From positions 4,675,001 to 4,739,000 of the forward strand of contig NZ_AP025637.1 of NCBI RefSeq assembly GCF_022846615.1: a stretch of DNA of 64,000 nucleotides, written 5' to 3'. Under the pieces are notes generated by a model, which saw nothing but the letters and a program-made list of their open reading frames with translations, was not told where the DNA came from and searched no databases. Positions 44,373-51,918 of the stretch are shown in pieces; within the stretch, counting starts at the first letter, position 1; every line of letters begins with the position of its first letter. Origin of the DNA: Roseomonas fluvialis. Its GTDB lineage: Bacteria > Pseudomonadota > Alphaproteobacteria > Acetobacterales > Acetobacteraceae. The translations under genes were made by a program, and so were the position numbers.

Positions 44373-45491
44373 ATGAAGACGCTGCCTGGCGATCCCTTTC
44401 CCTGGTTCACCCTGCCGTCCACGGACAACCCGCGCTACGCCTTCCATTCCGTGGCGGGACGGTACGTGCTGCTGGCCTTCCTCGGGTCGTCGCGCCAGCC
44501 GGTGGCGCAGGCCGCGCTTGCCGCGGTGGCCGGGCATCGCGCGCGCTTCGACGATGAATCCGCCTGCTTCTTCGGCATCAGCGCCGATCCCACCGACCGC
44601 GCCGAACGCCGCCTGGTGCAGGATTTGCCCGGCATCCGCTTCCTGTTCGACCTCGACGGCGCGGTGGCACGGGACGTCGGCGTGGTCCGTCCGGCGCCGG
44701 ATGGCGGCGCGCCGATCTATGCGCCGTCCTGGGTGCTGCTCGACCCCATGCTGCGCGTGATCGAAACGCGCCCGCTGGCGGAGGCCGAGGCCATCATGGC
44801 GCGCCTCGCTGCATTGCCGCCGCCCGAGACCCATGGCGGCACCGACATCCCGCCCCCCGTTCTCGTGCTGCCGCGCATCTTCGAACCCGAGCTGTGCCGC
44901 GCGCTGATCGGGCACTACCAGGCGCAGGGCGGCAACCCGTCCGGCTTCATGCGGGAGGAGAACGGCAAGACCGTGGGTGTCTTCGACCCCGCGATGAAGC
45001 GCCGCAGCGACTGCACGATCGAGGATGAAGGCCTGCGTTCCGCCACCCGCGCACGCATCCTCCGACGCGTGGTGCCGGAACTGAAGCGCGTGCACCACTT
45101 CGACGCCACGCGCATGGAGCGCTACATCGTCGCCTGCTACGATTCAGCCGAGCGCGGGCACTTCGCCGCGCATCGTGACAACACCACGGCGGGCACCGCG
45201 CATCGCCGCTTCGCCGTCACCATCAACCTGAATGCCGAGGAATTCGCGGGTGGCGAGCTGCGCTTCCCCGAATACGGCAAGCGATCCTGGCGCGCGCCGA
45301 CCGGGGGCGCGGTGGTGTTCTCCTGCTCCCTGCTGCACCAGGCGCTGCCGGTGACGGCGGGGGTGCGCTACGCCTTCCTGCCCTTCCTGTACGACGAGGC
45401 CGCGGCGCGGGTGCGCGAGGCGAACAACGAAAAGCTGGGCGAGGGGGTGGGGGCGTACAAGGCGATGCCGAAGGAAGCGGCGGCCGGCTGA
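44373..45491 (+). CDS. Redoxin-like domain fused to a 2-oxoglutarate/Fe(II) oxygenase
   Basis: This 372-residue protein has residues 1-165 as a peroxiredoxin-like fold (LPGDPFPWFTLPST, then YVLLAFLGSS and FFGISADPTDRAE). The peroxidatic cysteine position reads GSSRQPV, with none. Residues 180-360 are a prolyl-4-hydroxylase-like oxygenase with the iron pair in FAAHRDNT, the third histidine in LLHQALPV and the 2OG-binding arginine in GVRYAFLPF. The only ATG with reasonable family fit is 44373; 44319 is an alternative. Hydroxylation of a protein or small molecule is likely; the target is unknown. Confidence 0.8.
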   Translation: MKTLPGDPFPWFTLPSTDNPRYAFHSVAGRYVLLAFLGSSRQPVAQAALAAVAGHRARFDDESACFFGISADPTDRAERRLVQDLPGIRFLFDLDGAVARDVGVVRPAPDGGAPIYAPSWVLLDPMLRVIETRPLAEAEAIMARLAALPPPETHGGTDIPPPVLVLPRIFEPELCRALIGHYQAQGGNPSGFMREENGKTVGVFDPAMKRRSDCTIEDEGLRSATRARILRRVVPELKRVHHFDATRMERYIVACYDSAERGHFAAHRDNTTAGTAHRRFAVTINLNAEEFAGGELRFPEYGKRSWRAPTGGAVVFSCSLLHQALPVTAGVRYAFLPFLYDEAAARVREANNEKLGEGVGAYKAMPKEAAAG

Positions 45492-45576
45492 GCGCGCGGC
45501 GCCGGCGCACCCGGATGCACGCCCACCGACGTCATTGCGCCACGCAGCGGCCAAGCACCACGGAAGGCGCCCAGGC

Positions 45577-46518
45577 ATGAGCGAACCCCTGTTCACCGCG
45601 CCGCCAACCTTCATGGGCATCCCCGCCGGCGCGGTGCAGCCGGGCAACCGCGTCGCCATCCTGGGCGTGCCCTTCGACTGCGGCATCCACCCCTTCCGCA
45701 TCGGCTCGCGCGAGGGCCCCGCCGCGGTGCGCGCGCAATCCCCGCTGATCCGCCGCCACCACCCTGTCCTGGCGGATTTCGACCTGCTGGCCGCGCTCAA
45801 CGCCGTCGATTGCGGCGATGTCGCTGGCATCACGCCGGGCCGGATCACCGAGGCCCACCCGCGCATCGAGGCCGCCGCCGACGCCATCCTGCAGGCCGGC
45901 GCGATCCCGGTGGGCATCGGCGGCGACGGGTCCGTCTCGCTGCCGCTGATGCGCGCCGCGGCGCGGCACCACCCGGGCCTGGTCGCGCTGCACGTGGACA
46001 GCCACACCGACGCCTATCCCTACGACCCGGCCAACCCCTACGACGCCTCCAACCAGTTCACCCATGCGGCGGAGGAGGCGCTGGTGGACGCCGCCGCCAC
46101 CTGGCATGTCGGCATCCGCGGCTTCACCGGCGTGCCGGGCGTGGTCCGTCACGCCGAAGGGCTCGGCTTCCGCGTGGTCACCACGGAGGACCTGGTCCGC
46201 CGCGGCACCGCGCAGGCCATGGCGGAATTCCGCGACGTGGTGGGCGACCGGCCGCTGTACCTGTGCTGGGACATGGACGTGTTTGACCCCTCCGTGGCAC
46301 CGGGGGTCGCGACCCCGGCCTGGGGCGGGCTGACGGCGCGGGAGGGGATCGCGCTGATGCGCTCCCTGTCGGGCCTGAACATCGTCGCGGCCGACTTCAA
46401 CACCGTCAGCCCGAACCACGACGTGCAGGGCATGGCGGCGTCGCTCTGCGCGCACATGATGATGGAGTTCCTGGTCCTGGTCGCGCAGCGTCTGCTGCCG
46501 GAGCCGCTAGGTCGATAG
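45577..46518 (+). CDS. Arginase/agmatinase-family ureohydrolase with altered metal site
   Basis: This 313-residue protein has the ureohydrolase fold. Four manganese ligands are visible in HVDSHTDAYP and CWDMDVFDPSVAPG. The first ligand motif, normally GGDHS, reads GGDGS, so one histidine is lost. The rest (FDCGIHPFRIGSREGPAAVR at the start) matches agmatinase-like enzymes. ATG at 45577 is used. It should hydrolyse a guanidino or formamidino compound if still active. It is isolated between unrelated genes. Confidence 0.85.
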   Translation: MSEPLFTAPPTFMGIPAGAVQPGNRVAILGVPFDCGIHPFRIGSREGPAAVRAQSPLIRRHHPVLADFDLLAALNAVDCGDVAGITPGRITEAHPRIEAAADAILQAGAIPVGIGGDGSVSLPLMRAAARHHPGLVALHVDSHTDAYPYDPANPYDASNQFTHAAEEALVDAAATWHVGIRGFTGVPGVVRHAEGLGFRVVTTEDLVRRGTAQAMAEFRDVVGDRPLYLCWDMDVFDPSVAPGVATPAWGGLTAREGIALMRSLSGLNIVAADFNTVSPNHDVQGMAASLCAHMMMEFLVLVAQRLLPEPLGR

Positions 46519-46616
46519 TTCGCTGTCGCAGCCACACGATCCGCGCGCGCAAACCGCGACGGTGCGCAGCATCTTCTGCCACCGGGCGCTCATGCAGCGC
46601 AGGCGAAGGATTCTCG

Positions 46617-47324
46617 ATGCGAAATCTTCGTTTGGCAGTCGCAGGCGGTCTCGCTCTGGTCGTTGGCCTCAGCTACCTGGCCTTCGAGAGCTTCTACCCG
46701 ACCTACACCTATCGCTACCGACTGGCGCTCGACGTGGAAACGCCGGACGGATCGGTCAGGTCAGGATCCAGCGTCGTCCAGGTTTCCCAATGGCGAACGC
46801 CATCCTTCATCATTCCGCCGGACAACGTTGAAGTGACCGTCGTCGGGGAAGCGACGCCTGTGGACCTCGGCGAAGGACGCGTCCTGGTGGCGCTCCTGAG
46901 ATGGGAGGTCGGTCCGAACTTCTACCGGGAGCCGGTGAGCCTGGCCGAGATCATGGGGATCCGACTCACCGGTTGGCGGGGTGGGACTAATGAAGGCCTT
47001 GGGCAGCTTACCCGTCTGCGTGCGGTCCGCGAGTTACGGCCGGACCAGCTGCCGATGCTTGTCACCTTCGATGACCCCACGCGGCCGGAAACGGTGCGCC
47101 GCGTCCAGCCCGACGATCTCGCAGCAACCTTTGGTTCTGGGTTCAGGTTGCGTCGCGCCGCGATCGAGCTGACGGCCGACGCCGTGACGTTGGGAGCAAT
47201 TGATCGTGGTCTTCCGGCCGTTCGGCTGCGCAGGGGGGGCTCACTCGACGGCCGTCAGATCACCACAACCAATGAACTCGGCAACAATCTCAGCTACAAC
47301 GACTTCAGACTCGGTGGGACGTGA
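46617..47324 (+). CDS. Membrane-anchored protein of unknown function
   Basis: This 235-residue protein has a single N-terminal hydrophobic helix (RLAVAGGLALVVGLSYLAF), then a soluble domain beginning YPTYTYRYRLALDVETPDG that looks rich in beta strands. It was not recognised. The coding sequence is less GC-biased at third positions than its neighbours, a possible sign of transfer. The ATG at 46617 follows AAGGATTCTCG. No operon partners are evident, and the convergent HNH gene follows after 100 bp. Confidence 0.65.
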   Translation: MRNLRLAVAGGLALVVGLSYLAFESFYPTYTYRYRLALDVETPDGSVRSGSSVVQVSQWRTPSFIIPPDNVEVTVVGEATPVDLGEGRVLVALLRWEVGPNFYREPVSLAEIMGIRLTGWRGGTNEGLGQLTRLRAVRELRPDQLPMLVTFDDPTRPETVRRVQPDDLAATFGSGFRLRRAAIELTADAVTLGAIDRGLPAVRLRRGGSLDGRQITTTNELGNNLSYNDFRLGGT

Positions 47325-47424
47325 TCGCCCAGGGCGTAAGGCCTGCGCAATACAGCGAGGCTCGCACGCACGATGCGGTTCATGATTTCCCCTCGCAGCG
47401 CGAACGTCGTTACGAGCGAGCTGG

Positions 47425-48000
47425 CTAATTCTCCAGCTCGCTGTCCCAATACAGATAATCCCGCCACGACTGGTGCAGGTAGTTCGGCGGGAAGCCCCGC
47501 CCATTGTCCTGCAATTCCCACGAGGTCGGCTGGCGCGGTTCCTGGCGCGGGATCATCCGGCATTCGCGCGGCAGGTGGTTGCCCTTGCGCAGGTTGCACG
47601 GCCCGCAGGCGGTCACGACGTTGTCCCACGACGTCCGCCCGCCGCGCGAGCGCGGGATCACGTGGTCGAAGGTCAGCTCATGCGTCGGCCGCCCCTCGCC
47701 GCAATACTGGCATTCGAAGCGGTCGCGCAGGAACACGTTGAAGCGCGTGAAGGCCGGCCGCCGCGCCGCCGGGATGTATTCCTTCAGCGCGATGACGGAA
47801 GGCAGCCGCAGCGCCAGCGATGGCGAATGCACCTCCACCTCGTACTCGGACAGCACCGAGACACGGTCCAGGAACACCGCCTTGATCGCATCCTGCCAGG
47901 ACCAGACCGATAGCGGGAAATAGGACAGCGGGCGGAAATCCGCGTTCAGCACGAGCGCCGGGTAGGACTGGCCGCCGGTGAAAACTCCGCCGTCAGGCAA
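47425..48000 (-). CDS. HNH endonuclease family protein
   Basis: This 191-residue protein has a zinc-stabilised HNH domain: RFECQYCGEG, then LTFDHVIPRSRGG, then NVVTACGPCNLRKGN. Order and spacing match the small RE-type HNH proteins common in alphaproteobacteria, where the N-terminal part (YPALVLNADFRPLSYFPLS) is strongly conserved. They are usually core chromosomal genes rather than restriction enzymes. Cellular role unknown. Confidence 0.9.
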   Translation of the reverse strand: MPDGGVFTGGQSYPALVLNADFRPLSYFPLSVWSWQDAIKAVFLDRVSVLSEYEVEVHSPSLALRLPSVIALKEYIPAARRPAFTRFNVFLRDRFECQYCGEGRPTHELTFDHVIPRSRGGRTSWDNVVTACGPCNLRKGNHLPRECRMIPRQEPRQPTSWELQDNGRGFPPNYLHQSWRDYLYWDSELEN

Positions 48001-48162
48001 GCGCCGCTCCTTTCAGAGACGCGCCACCAAGACCTGGGGGCCTGACCCGGCGGTAAGGCCCCAGATACAGTGGCGCCGCCGCGAATAGGCTGCATGCATG
48101 ACATGCGGGCCGCGCGCCCGCAACCCTCGCGGCGGCGCACAACCGGCAGTTTCAACGACCTG

Positions 48163-48822
48163 TCACGCGCCCTTCAGCAGCCCATGCAGCACCTGCGCCC
48201 CCGCCGCCAGGCCCACATCGTCCAGCCCATGCCCCAGCCCGGGGCGGAACAGCGCGCGCACCGGCACGCCGGCGGCTTCCATCGCGGCTGCCGCGGCGCG
48301 GGAGGCAGCGGCAGGCACCACCTCGTCATCCTCGCCATGCACCAGCAGCACGGCCGGGCGCGCGACGATCTCGTCCAGCAGCGCATCGCCGCCGATCATG
48401 CCGCCGGAATAGGCCAGCACGCAGGCGGCATCGGGCACCGCGCCGCGCAGCCCGGCCTCCAGCACCGTCATGGCCCCCTGGCTGAAGCCCATCAGCGCCA
48501 CCCGGTCGGGCGGAATCGACAGCCGCTCCGCCTCGGCCGCCACGAAGGCACCGAGTGCGGCGGCCCCGGCCTGCACGCCGGCGCGCAACTGCGCCTCGCT
48601 GCGGTCCCACAGCGCGAACCATTGCCGGCCATTGGGCAGGCCCTCGATTCGTTCGGGTGCGTGGGGGGCGACGAAGGCAGCACCCGGCACGGCCGGCGCC
48701 CAGACGCCCGCCAGGTCGATCAGATCGTCCCCATCGGCGCCGAGCCCATGCACCAGCACCACCAGCGCATCAGGGGTGCCGCCATTCAGCGGACCGCGGC
48801 GCGGCCCGTCCAGTTCCACCAT
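48163..48822 (-). CDS. Carboxylesterase/phospholipase family serine hydrolase
   Basis: This 219-residue alpha/beta hydrolase is of the acyl-protein thioesterase (phospholipase/carboxylesterase) type. The oxyanion loop is in VLVHGLGADGDD, the nucleophile in ALMGFSQGAMT, the aspartate in VHGEDDEVVP and the histidine in PGLGHGLDD. It is cytoplasmic, with no signal peptide. A tandem repeat block lies just upstream of its start. Confidence 0.88.
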   Translation of the reverse strand: MVELDGPRRGPLNGGTPDALVVLVHGLGADGDDLIDLAGVWAPAVPGAAFVAPHAPERIEGLPNGRQWFALWDRSEAQLRAGVQAGAAALGAFVAAEAERLSIPPDRVALMGFSQGAMTVLEAGLRGAVPDAACVLAYSGGMIGGDALLDEIVARPAVLLVHGEDDEVVPAAASRAAAAAMEAAGVPVRALFRPGLGHGLDDVGLAAGAQVLHGLLKGA

Positions 48823-48847
48823 GGTCGGCTCCCTTTGGTCGTATCGT

Positions 48848-48967
48848 GCGCAGGCACGTCAGTCACATCGTTGCGCAGGCACGTCGGTCACATCGTTGCG
48901 CAGGCACGTTGGTCGCATTCCGCAAGGCACGTTGGTCGAACTGCACACAGGCACAGCGGTGCGATAA
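48848..48967. repeat. Degenerate 25-bp tandem repeat array
   Basis: Units of 23-25 bases start at 48848, 48873, 48898, 48922 and about 48945. The core is GCGCAGGCACGTCGGTCACAT with increasing divergence to the right; the first two copies differ at one base. The array fills most of the gap between the esterase and gluQRS genes. Confidence 0.7.
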
Positions 48968-49071
48968 GTGTAGCGCAGGGACACGTCCCGGCAGCGCGGC
49001 GGGCCGCCTGCCGATGGCGAACCCCGACGCGCCTTGCCCCGCGCGCCCCTGCCCGCTACCCGCTGCGGCCC

Positions 49072-49917
49072 ATGGGCGCAACCGCCAACGTCACCCGCTT
49101 CGCCCCCAGCCCGACCGGGCTGCTGCACCTGGGCCACGCGCATGCGGCGCTGACGGCCTGGCGCGCCGCGCGCGAGACCGGCGGCCGCTTCCTGCTGCGC
49201 ATCGAGGACATCGACCCCACCCGCTGCCGCCCCGACTTCACCGACGCGATCCGGCAGGACCTGGCCTGGCTCGGCCTCGATTGGGATGGCCCGGTGCGCG
49301 TGCAGTCGCGCCACCTGACCGACTACCGCGCCGTGCTCGATGCGCTGGCGGCACGCGGGCTGCTGTACCCGTGCTTCTGCACGCGCAGCGACATCGCGCG
49401 CGAGATCGCCGCCAGCGCCGCCGCACCGCACGGGCCGGACGGGCCGCTCTATCCCGGCACCTGCCGGCGGCTTTCGGCGGACCAGCGCGCGACGCGCATG
49501 GCGGCGGGCGAACCCCACGCCCTGCGTATCGACATGGCGGCCGCGCTGGCTGCGGTGCCTGCGCCGCTGACGTTCCGCGAACATGCGAGCCCGCGCCGCT
49601 GCGACCCCGCACGCTTCGGCGACGCGGTGCTGGCGCGCAAGGACATCCCGGCCTCCTACCACCTGTGCGTCACCCATGACGACGCGCTGCAGGGCGTCAC
49701 GCTGGTGACGCGCGGGGTCGACCTGCTGCCCGCCACCGACCTGCATCGCCTGCTGCAGGCGCTGATGGGCTGGCCCGCGCCGGACTACGCCCACCACGCG
49801 CTGCTGACCGACGCGACCGGCAGGCGGCTGGCCAAGCGCGACCGCGCGGCCACGCTGCGGGATCTGCGCGAGGCGGGCATGAGCCCCGCCGAGGTACTGC
49901 GCCTCGCCGGCGGCTGA
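49072..49917 (+). CDS. gluQRS: Glutamyl-Q tRNA(Asp) synthetase
   Basis: This 281-residue paralogue of glutamyl-tRNA synthetase lacks the anticodon-binding domain. It attaches glutamate to queuosine-34 of tRNA-Asp. FAPSPTGLLHLGHAHA holds the HIGH-like motif, and RRLAKRDRAATL replaces KMSKS. Zinc-site cysteines appear in YPCFCTRSD and YPGTCRRL. ATG at 49072 is the first start before the conserved domain; the frame is open upstream through the repeat array but without homology. Confidence 0.93.
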   Translation: MGATANVTRFAPSPTGLLHLGHAHAALTAWRAARETGGRFLLRIEDIDPTRCRPDFTDAIRQDLAWLGLDWDGPVRVQSRHLTDYRAVLDALAARGLLYPCFCTRSDIAREIAASAAAPHGPDGPLYPGTCRRLSADQRATRMAAGEPHALRIDMAAALAAVPAPLTFREHASPRRCDPARFGDAVLARKDIPASYHLCVTHDDALQGVTLVTRGVDLLPATDLHRLLQALMGWPAPDYAHHALLTDATGRRLAKRDRAATLRDLREAGMSPAEVLRLAGG

Positions 49918-50109
49918 GCCACGTCGCGCCAGGCCACGACCCGCGCGGCCACCTGCCATGGCGCGCGGCGGGGACTCCCCCCAACCCGAAGGTCCCCACC
50001 CGCCGGCCAGCGGCGCAGACGGTTGTCGCGGCCCGCGCCCGCCGGGCCACGCACCGCGCCACGCGTCGCCTCGCTTCCCTTCCCGGTCCGCGCGCGCGAT
50101 CCTGCCGAC

Positions 50110-50358
50110 GTGCCCTACCTGATCGAAGCACTGCTGTTCCTGCTGCCCTTCGCTGCCTATGGGCTGTGGCGACGCGCCAATCCCTCGGCCGAACCCAGCA
50201 CCATCCTGCTGGTGCTGGCGGCCTGCGGCGTGGTGCTGATGCTGGGCGGCGCCATCTGGTATGGCCTGTCGCGCAGCATGGACCACAGCCGCGACTACGT
50301 GCCGGTCCAGCTGGAGCGCAGCGACATCCCGCCCAGCGAAGCCCAGCCGCGGCGATGA
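50110..50358 (+). CDS. Small membrane protein, DUF6111-like
   Basis: This 82-residue protein has two hydrophobic helices (IEALLFLLPFAAYGLW and ILLVLAACGVVLMLGGAIWYGL) and a charged C-terminus. GTG at 50110 is used because it places the first helix immediately after the start and gives the usual short N-terminus of this small family. It overlaps the CCA transferase gene (ATGA), the conserved arrangement in related genomes as far as I recall. Function unknown. Confidence 0.75.
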   Translation: MPYLIEALLFLLPFAAYGLWRRANPSAEPSTILLVLAACGVVLMLGGAIWYGLSRSMDHSRDYVPVQLERSDIPPSEAQPRR

Positions 50359-51710
50359 CCGACGCGCCGGTCGCCTGGATCGATCGCCCGCCCTTCCTCG
50401 ATTCGCCCGCAGTGGCCGCGGTGCTGGCGGCGCTGCCGGGCGCGCGCGCGGTGGGCGGCTGCGTGCGCGACGCCCTGGCCCGGCGCGCCAGCGCGGATGT
50501 GGACGTCGCCGCCCCGCTGCCGCCGGAGGCGATCGCTGCCCGCCTGCGCGCCGCCGGCCTCAAGGTGTTCGAGACCGGCCTGACGCACGGCACCGTCACC
50601 GCGGTGCTGGACCACGCGCCGGTCGAGGTGACCGCCCTGCGCCGCGACCTGCTGACCGATGGCCGCCACGCGACCGTGGAATGGACCACCGACTGGCGCG
50701 AGGACGCCGCGCGGCGCGACTTCACCATCAACGCCATGTCCCTCGCCCCCGATGGCGCGCTGTTCGACTACTTCACCGGGCGGGAGGACCTGGCGGCCGG
50801 CCGCGTGCGCTTCGTAGGGGATGCGGACACGCGGCTCGCGGAGGACTACTTGCGCGCGCTGCGCTTCTTCCGCTTCCAGGCGCGCTATGGCTTGGGCGAA
50901 CCGGATGCGGCGGCGGTCGCGGCGATCACGCGCGCGGTGCCGGGGCTGGCACGGCTGTCGGCCGAACGCGTCTGGATGGAGCTGAAGCGCATCCTGTCAG
51001 TGCCGGACCCGGTGGCAGCGGTGGAGTTGATGGCACGGACGGGGGTGCTGGGGGCAGTGCTCGGCACGAACGGGGATGTCGACAGTCTGGCTCGGCTGGA
51101 ATGCCTCTCGCCCCTGCCCGATCCATGGCCGAGGCTTGTCGCGCTGCTGCCCGAGCGCGACGCGCCTCTTCTCCTCGCGGAACGGCTGAAGGCGTCGCTT
51201 GAAGAACGCCGCATCCTGGACCTTTTGGCAATGGATGCGGCGGCGGCGCGGGCGAGACAGGGCCAACCCCGCTCGCCGCCAAACCATACGCCCAATGGCG
51301 AAGCCGCCCTGGTTCTCTCCGCGCATCAACGCTCATTCTCGGATGAGGCACTTCTGCGCCGCTTTGCCGACTGGTCGCTAACCCTCCAGCATCATGCGCA
51401 TGGCGCAACAGAAACCTCGCACTGGAACGCCGCGCGCGCGCAGGCGGCCAGCATGCCTCTCCCGGTATTTCCGATCGCGAGCGCCGATCTCGCCGAGCGC
51501 GGCATCACGGCCGGGCCGCGAATGGGCGAACTGCTAGGCGAAGTTAGACGCTGGTGGCGCGAAGGCGGCTGCTCCGCAACCCGCGACGAAGCCCTCGCCG
51601 AACTTGCCCGCCGCATCGCGGCAGGCCCCGGCGCGGCGCCGTCCGACGATGGCGGGAGGAGCGCCGGCGCGGGCACCGGGGCCGGCGGCGGGACCACACT
51701 CGGGGGATGA
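50355..51710 (+). CDS. cca: CCA tRNA nucleotidyltransferase
   Basis: This 451-residue class II nucleotidyltransferase adds or repairs the 3' CCA of tRNAs. The catalytic head shows GGCVRDALARR, the metal-binding aspartates in ADVDVAAP, and WREDAARRDFTINAMS. The neck and nucleotide-selection helix contain DYLRALRFFRFQARYG. The C-terminal tail of about 30 residues is glycine- and alanine-rich and probably disordered. The start overlaps the upstream small membrane protein gene. Confidence 0.93.
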   Translation: MTDAPVAWIDRPPFLDSPAVAAVLAALPGARAVGGCVRDALARRASADVDVAAPLPPEAIAARLRAAGLKVFETGLTHGTVTAVLDHAPVEVTALRRDLLTDGRHATVEWTTDWREDAARRDFTINAMSLAPDGALFDYFTGREDLAAGRVRFVGDADTRLAEDYLRALRFFRFQARYGLGEPDAAAVAAITRAVPGLARLSAERVWMELKRILSVPDPVAAVELMARTGVLGAVLGTNGDVDSLARLECLSPLPDPWPRLVALLPERDAPLLLAERLKASLEERRILDLLAMDAAAARARQGQPRSPPNHTPNGEAALVLSAHQRSFSDEALLRRFADWSLTLQHHAHGATETSHWNAARAQAASMPLPVFPIASADLAERGITAGPRMGELLGEVRRWWREGGCSATRDEALAELARRIAAGPGAAPSDDGGRSAGAGTGAGGGTTLGG

Positions 51711-51740
51711 GTGGGGGATCAGGTCCCGCCGCCTTCACCG

Positions 51741-51755
51741 GAACGAAACAAGAAC
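51741..51755 (+). promoter_or_regulatory. LexA-type box
   Basis: GAAC, seven bases, GAAC is the exact reverse complement of the alphaproteobacterial LexA operator GTTC-N7-GTTC. The 7-base spacer GAAACAA is of the usual A-rich kind. It lies 164 bases upstream of the ABC exporter start and 31 bases past the cca stop. Confidence 0.55.
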
Positions 51756-51918
51756 TAGCACAGGGCCGCCGAAACTTGCAAGCCCGTTAATGTGACAGCC
51801 GCGCGCGCCCAGCCCCCGCCAGCGACCAGCCGCCCGGACGGCCTTCCGCCGCGGCAAGGCCCGCCCACGCCCCCCGGCCCATACCCCCGGCCGCCAAAAC
51901 CCTCTATGCCCCGCGCCC

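Noticed and set aside
48848..48967. Tandem repeats considered as a CRISPR array
   Set aside because: Units are contiguous with no unique spacers, the unit is not palindromic, and no cas genes are near.
48070..49071. N-terminal extension of GluQRS through the repeat array
   Set aside because: The frame is open but the added 334 residues include translated repeats and no known domain; ATG at 49072 gives the normal enzyme length.
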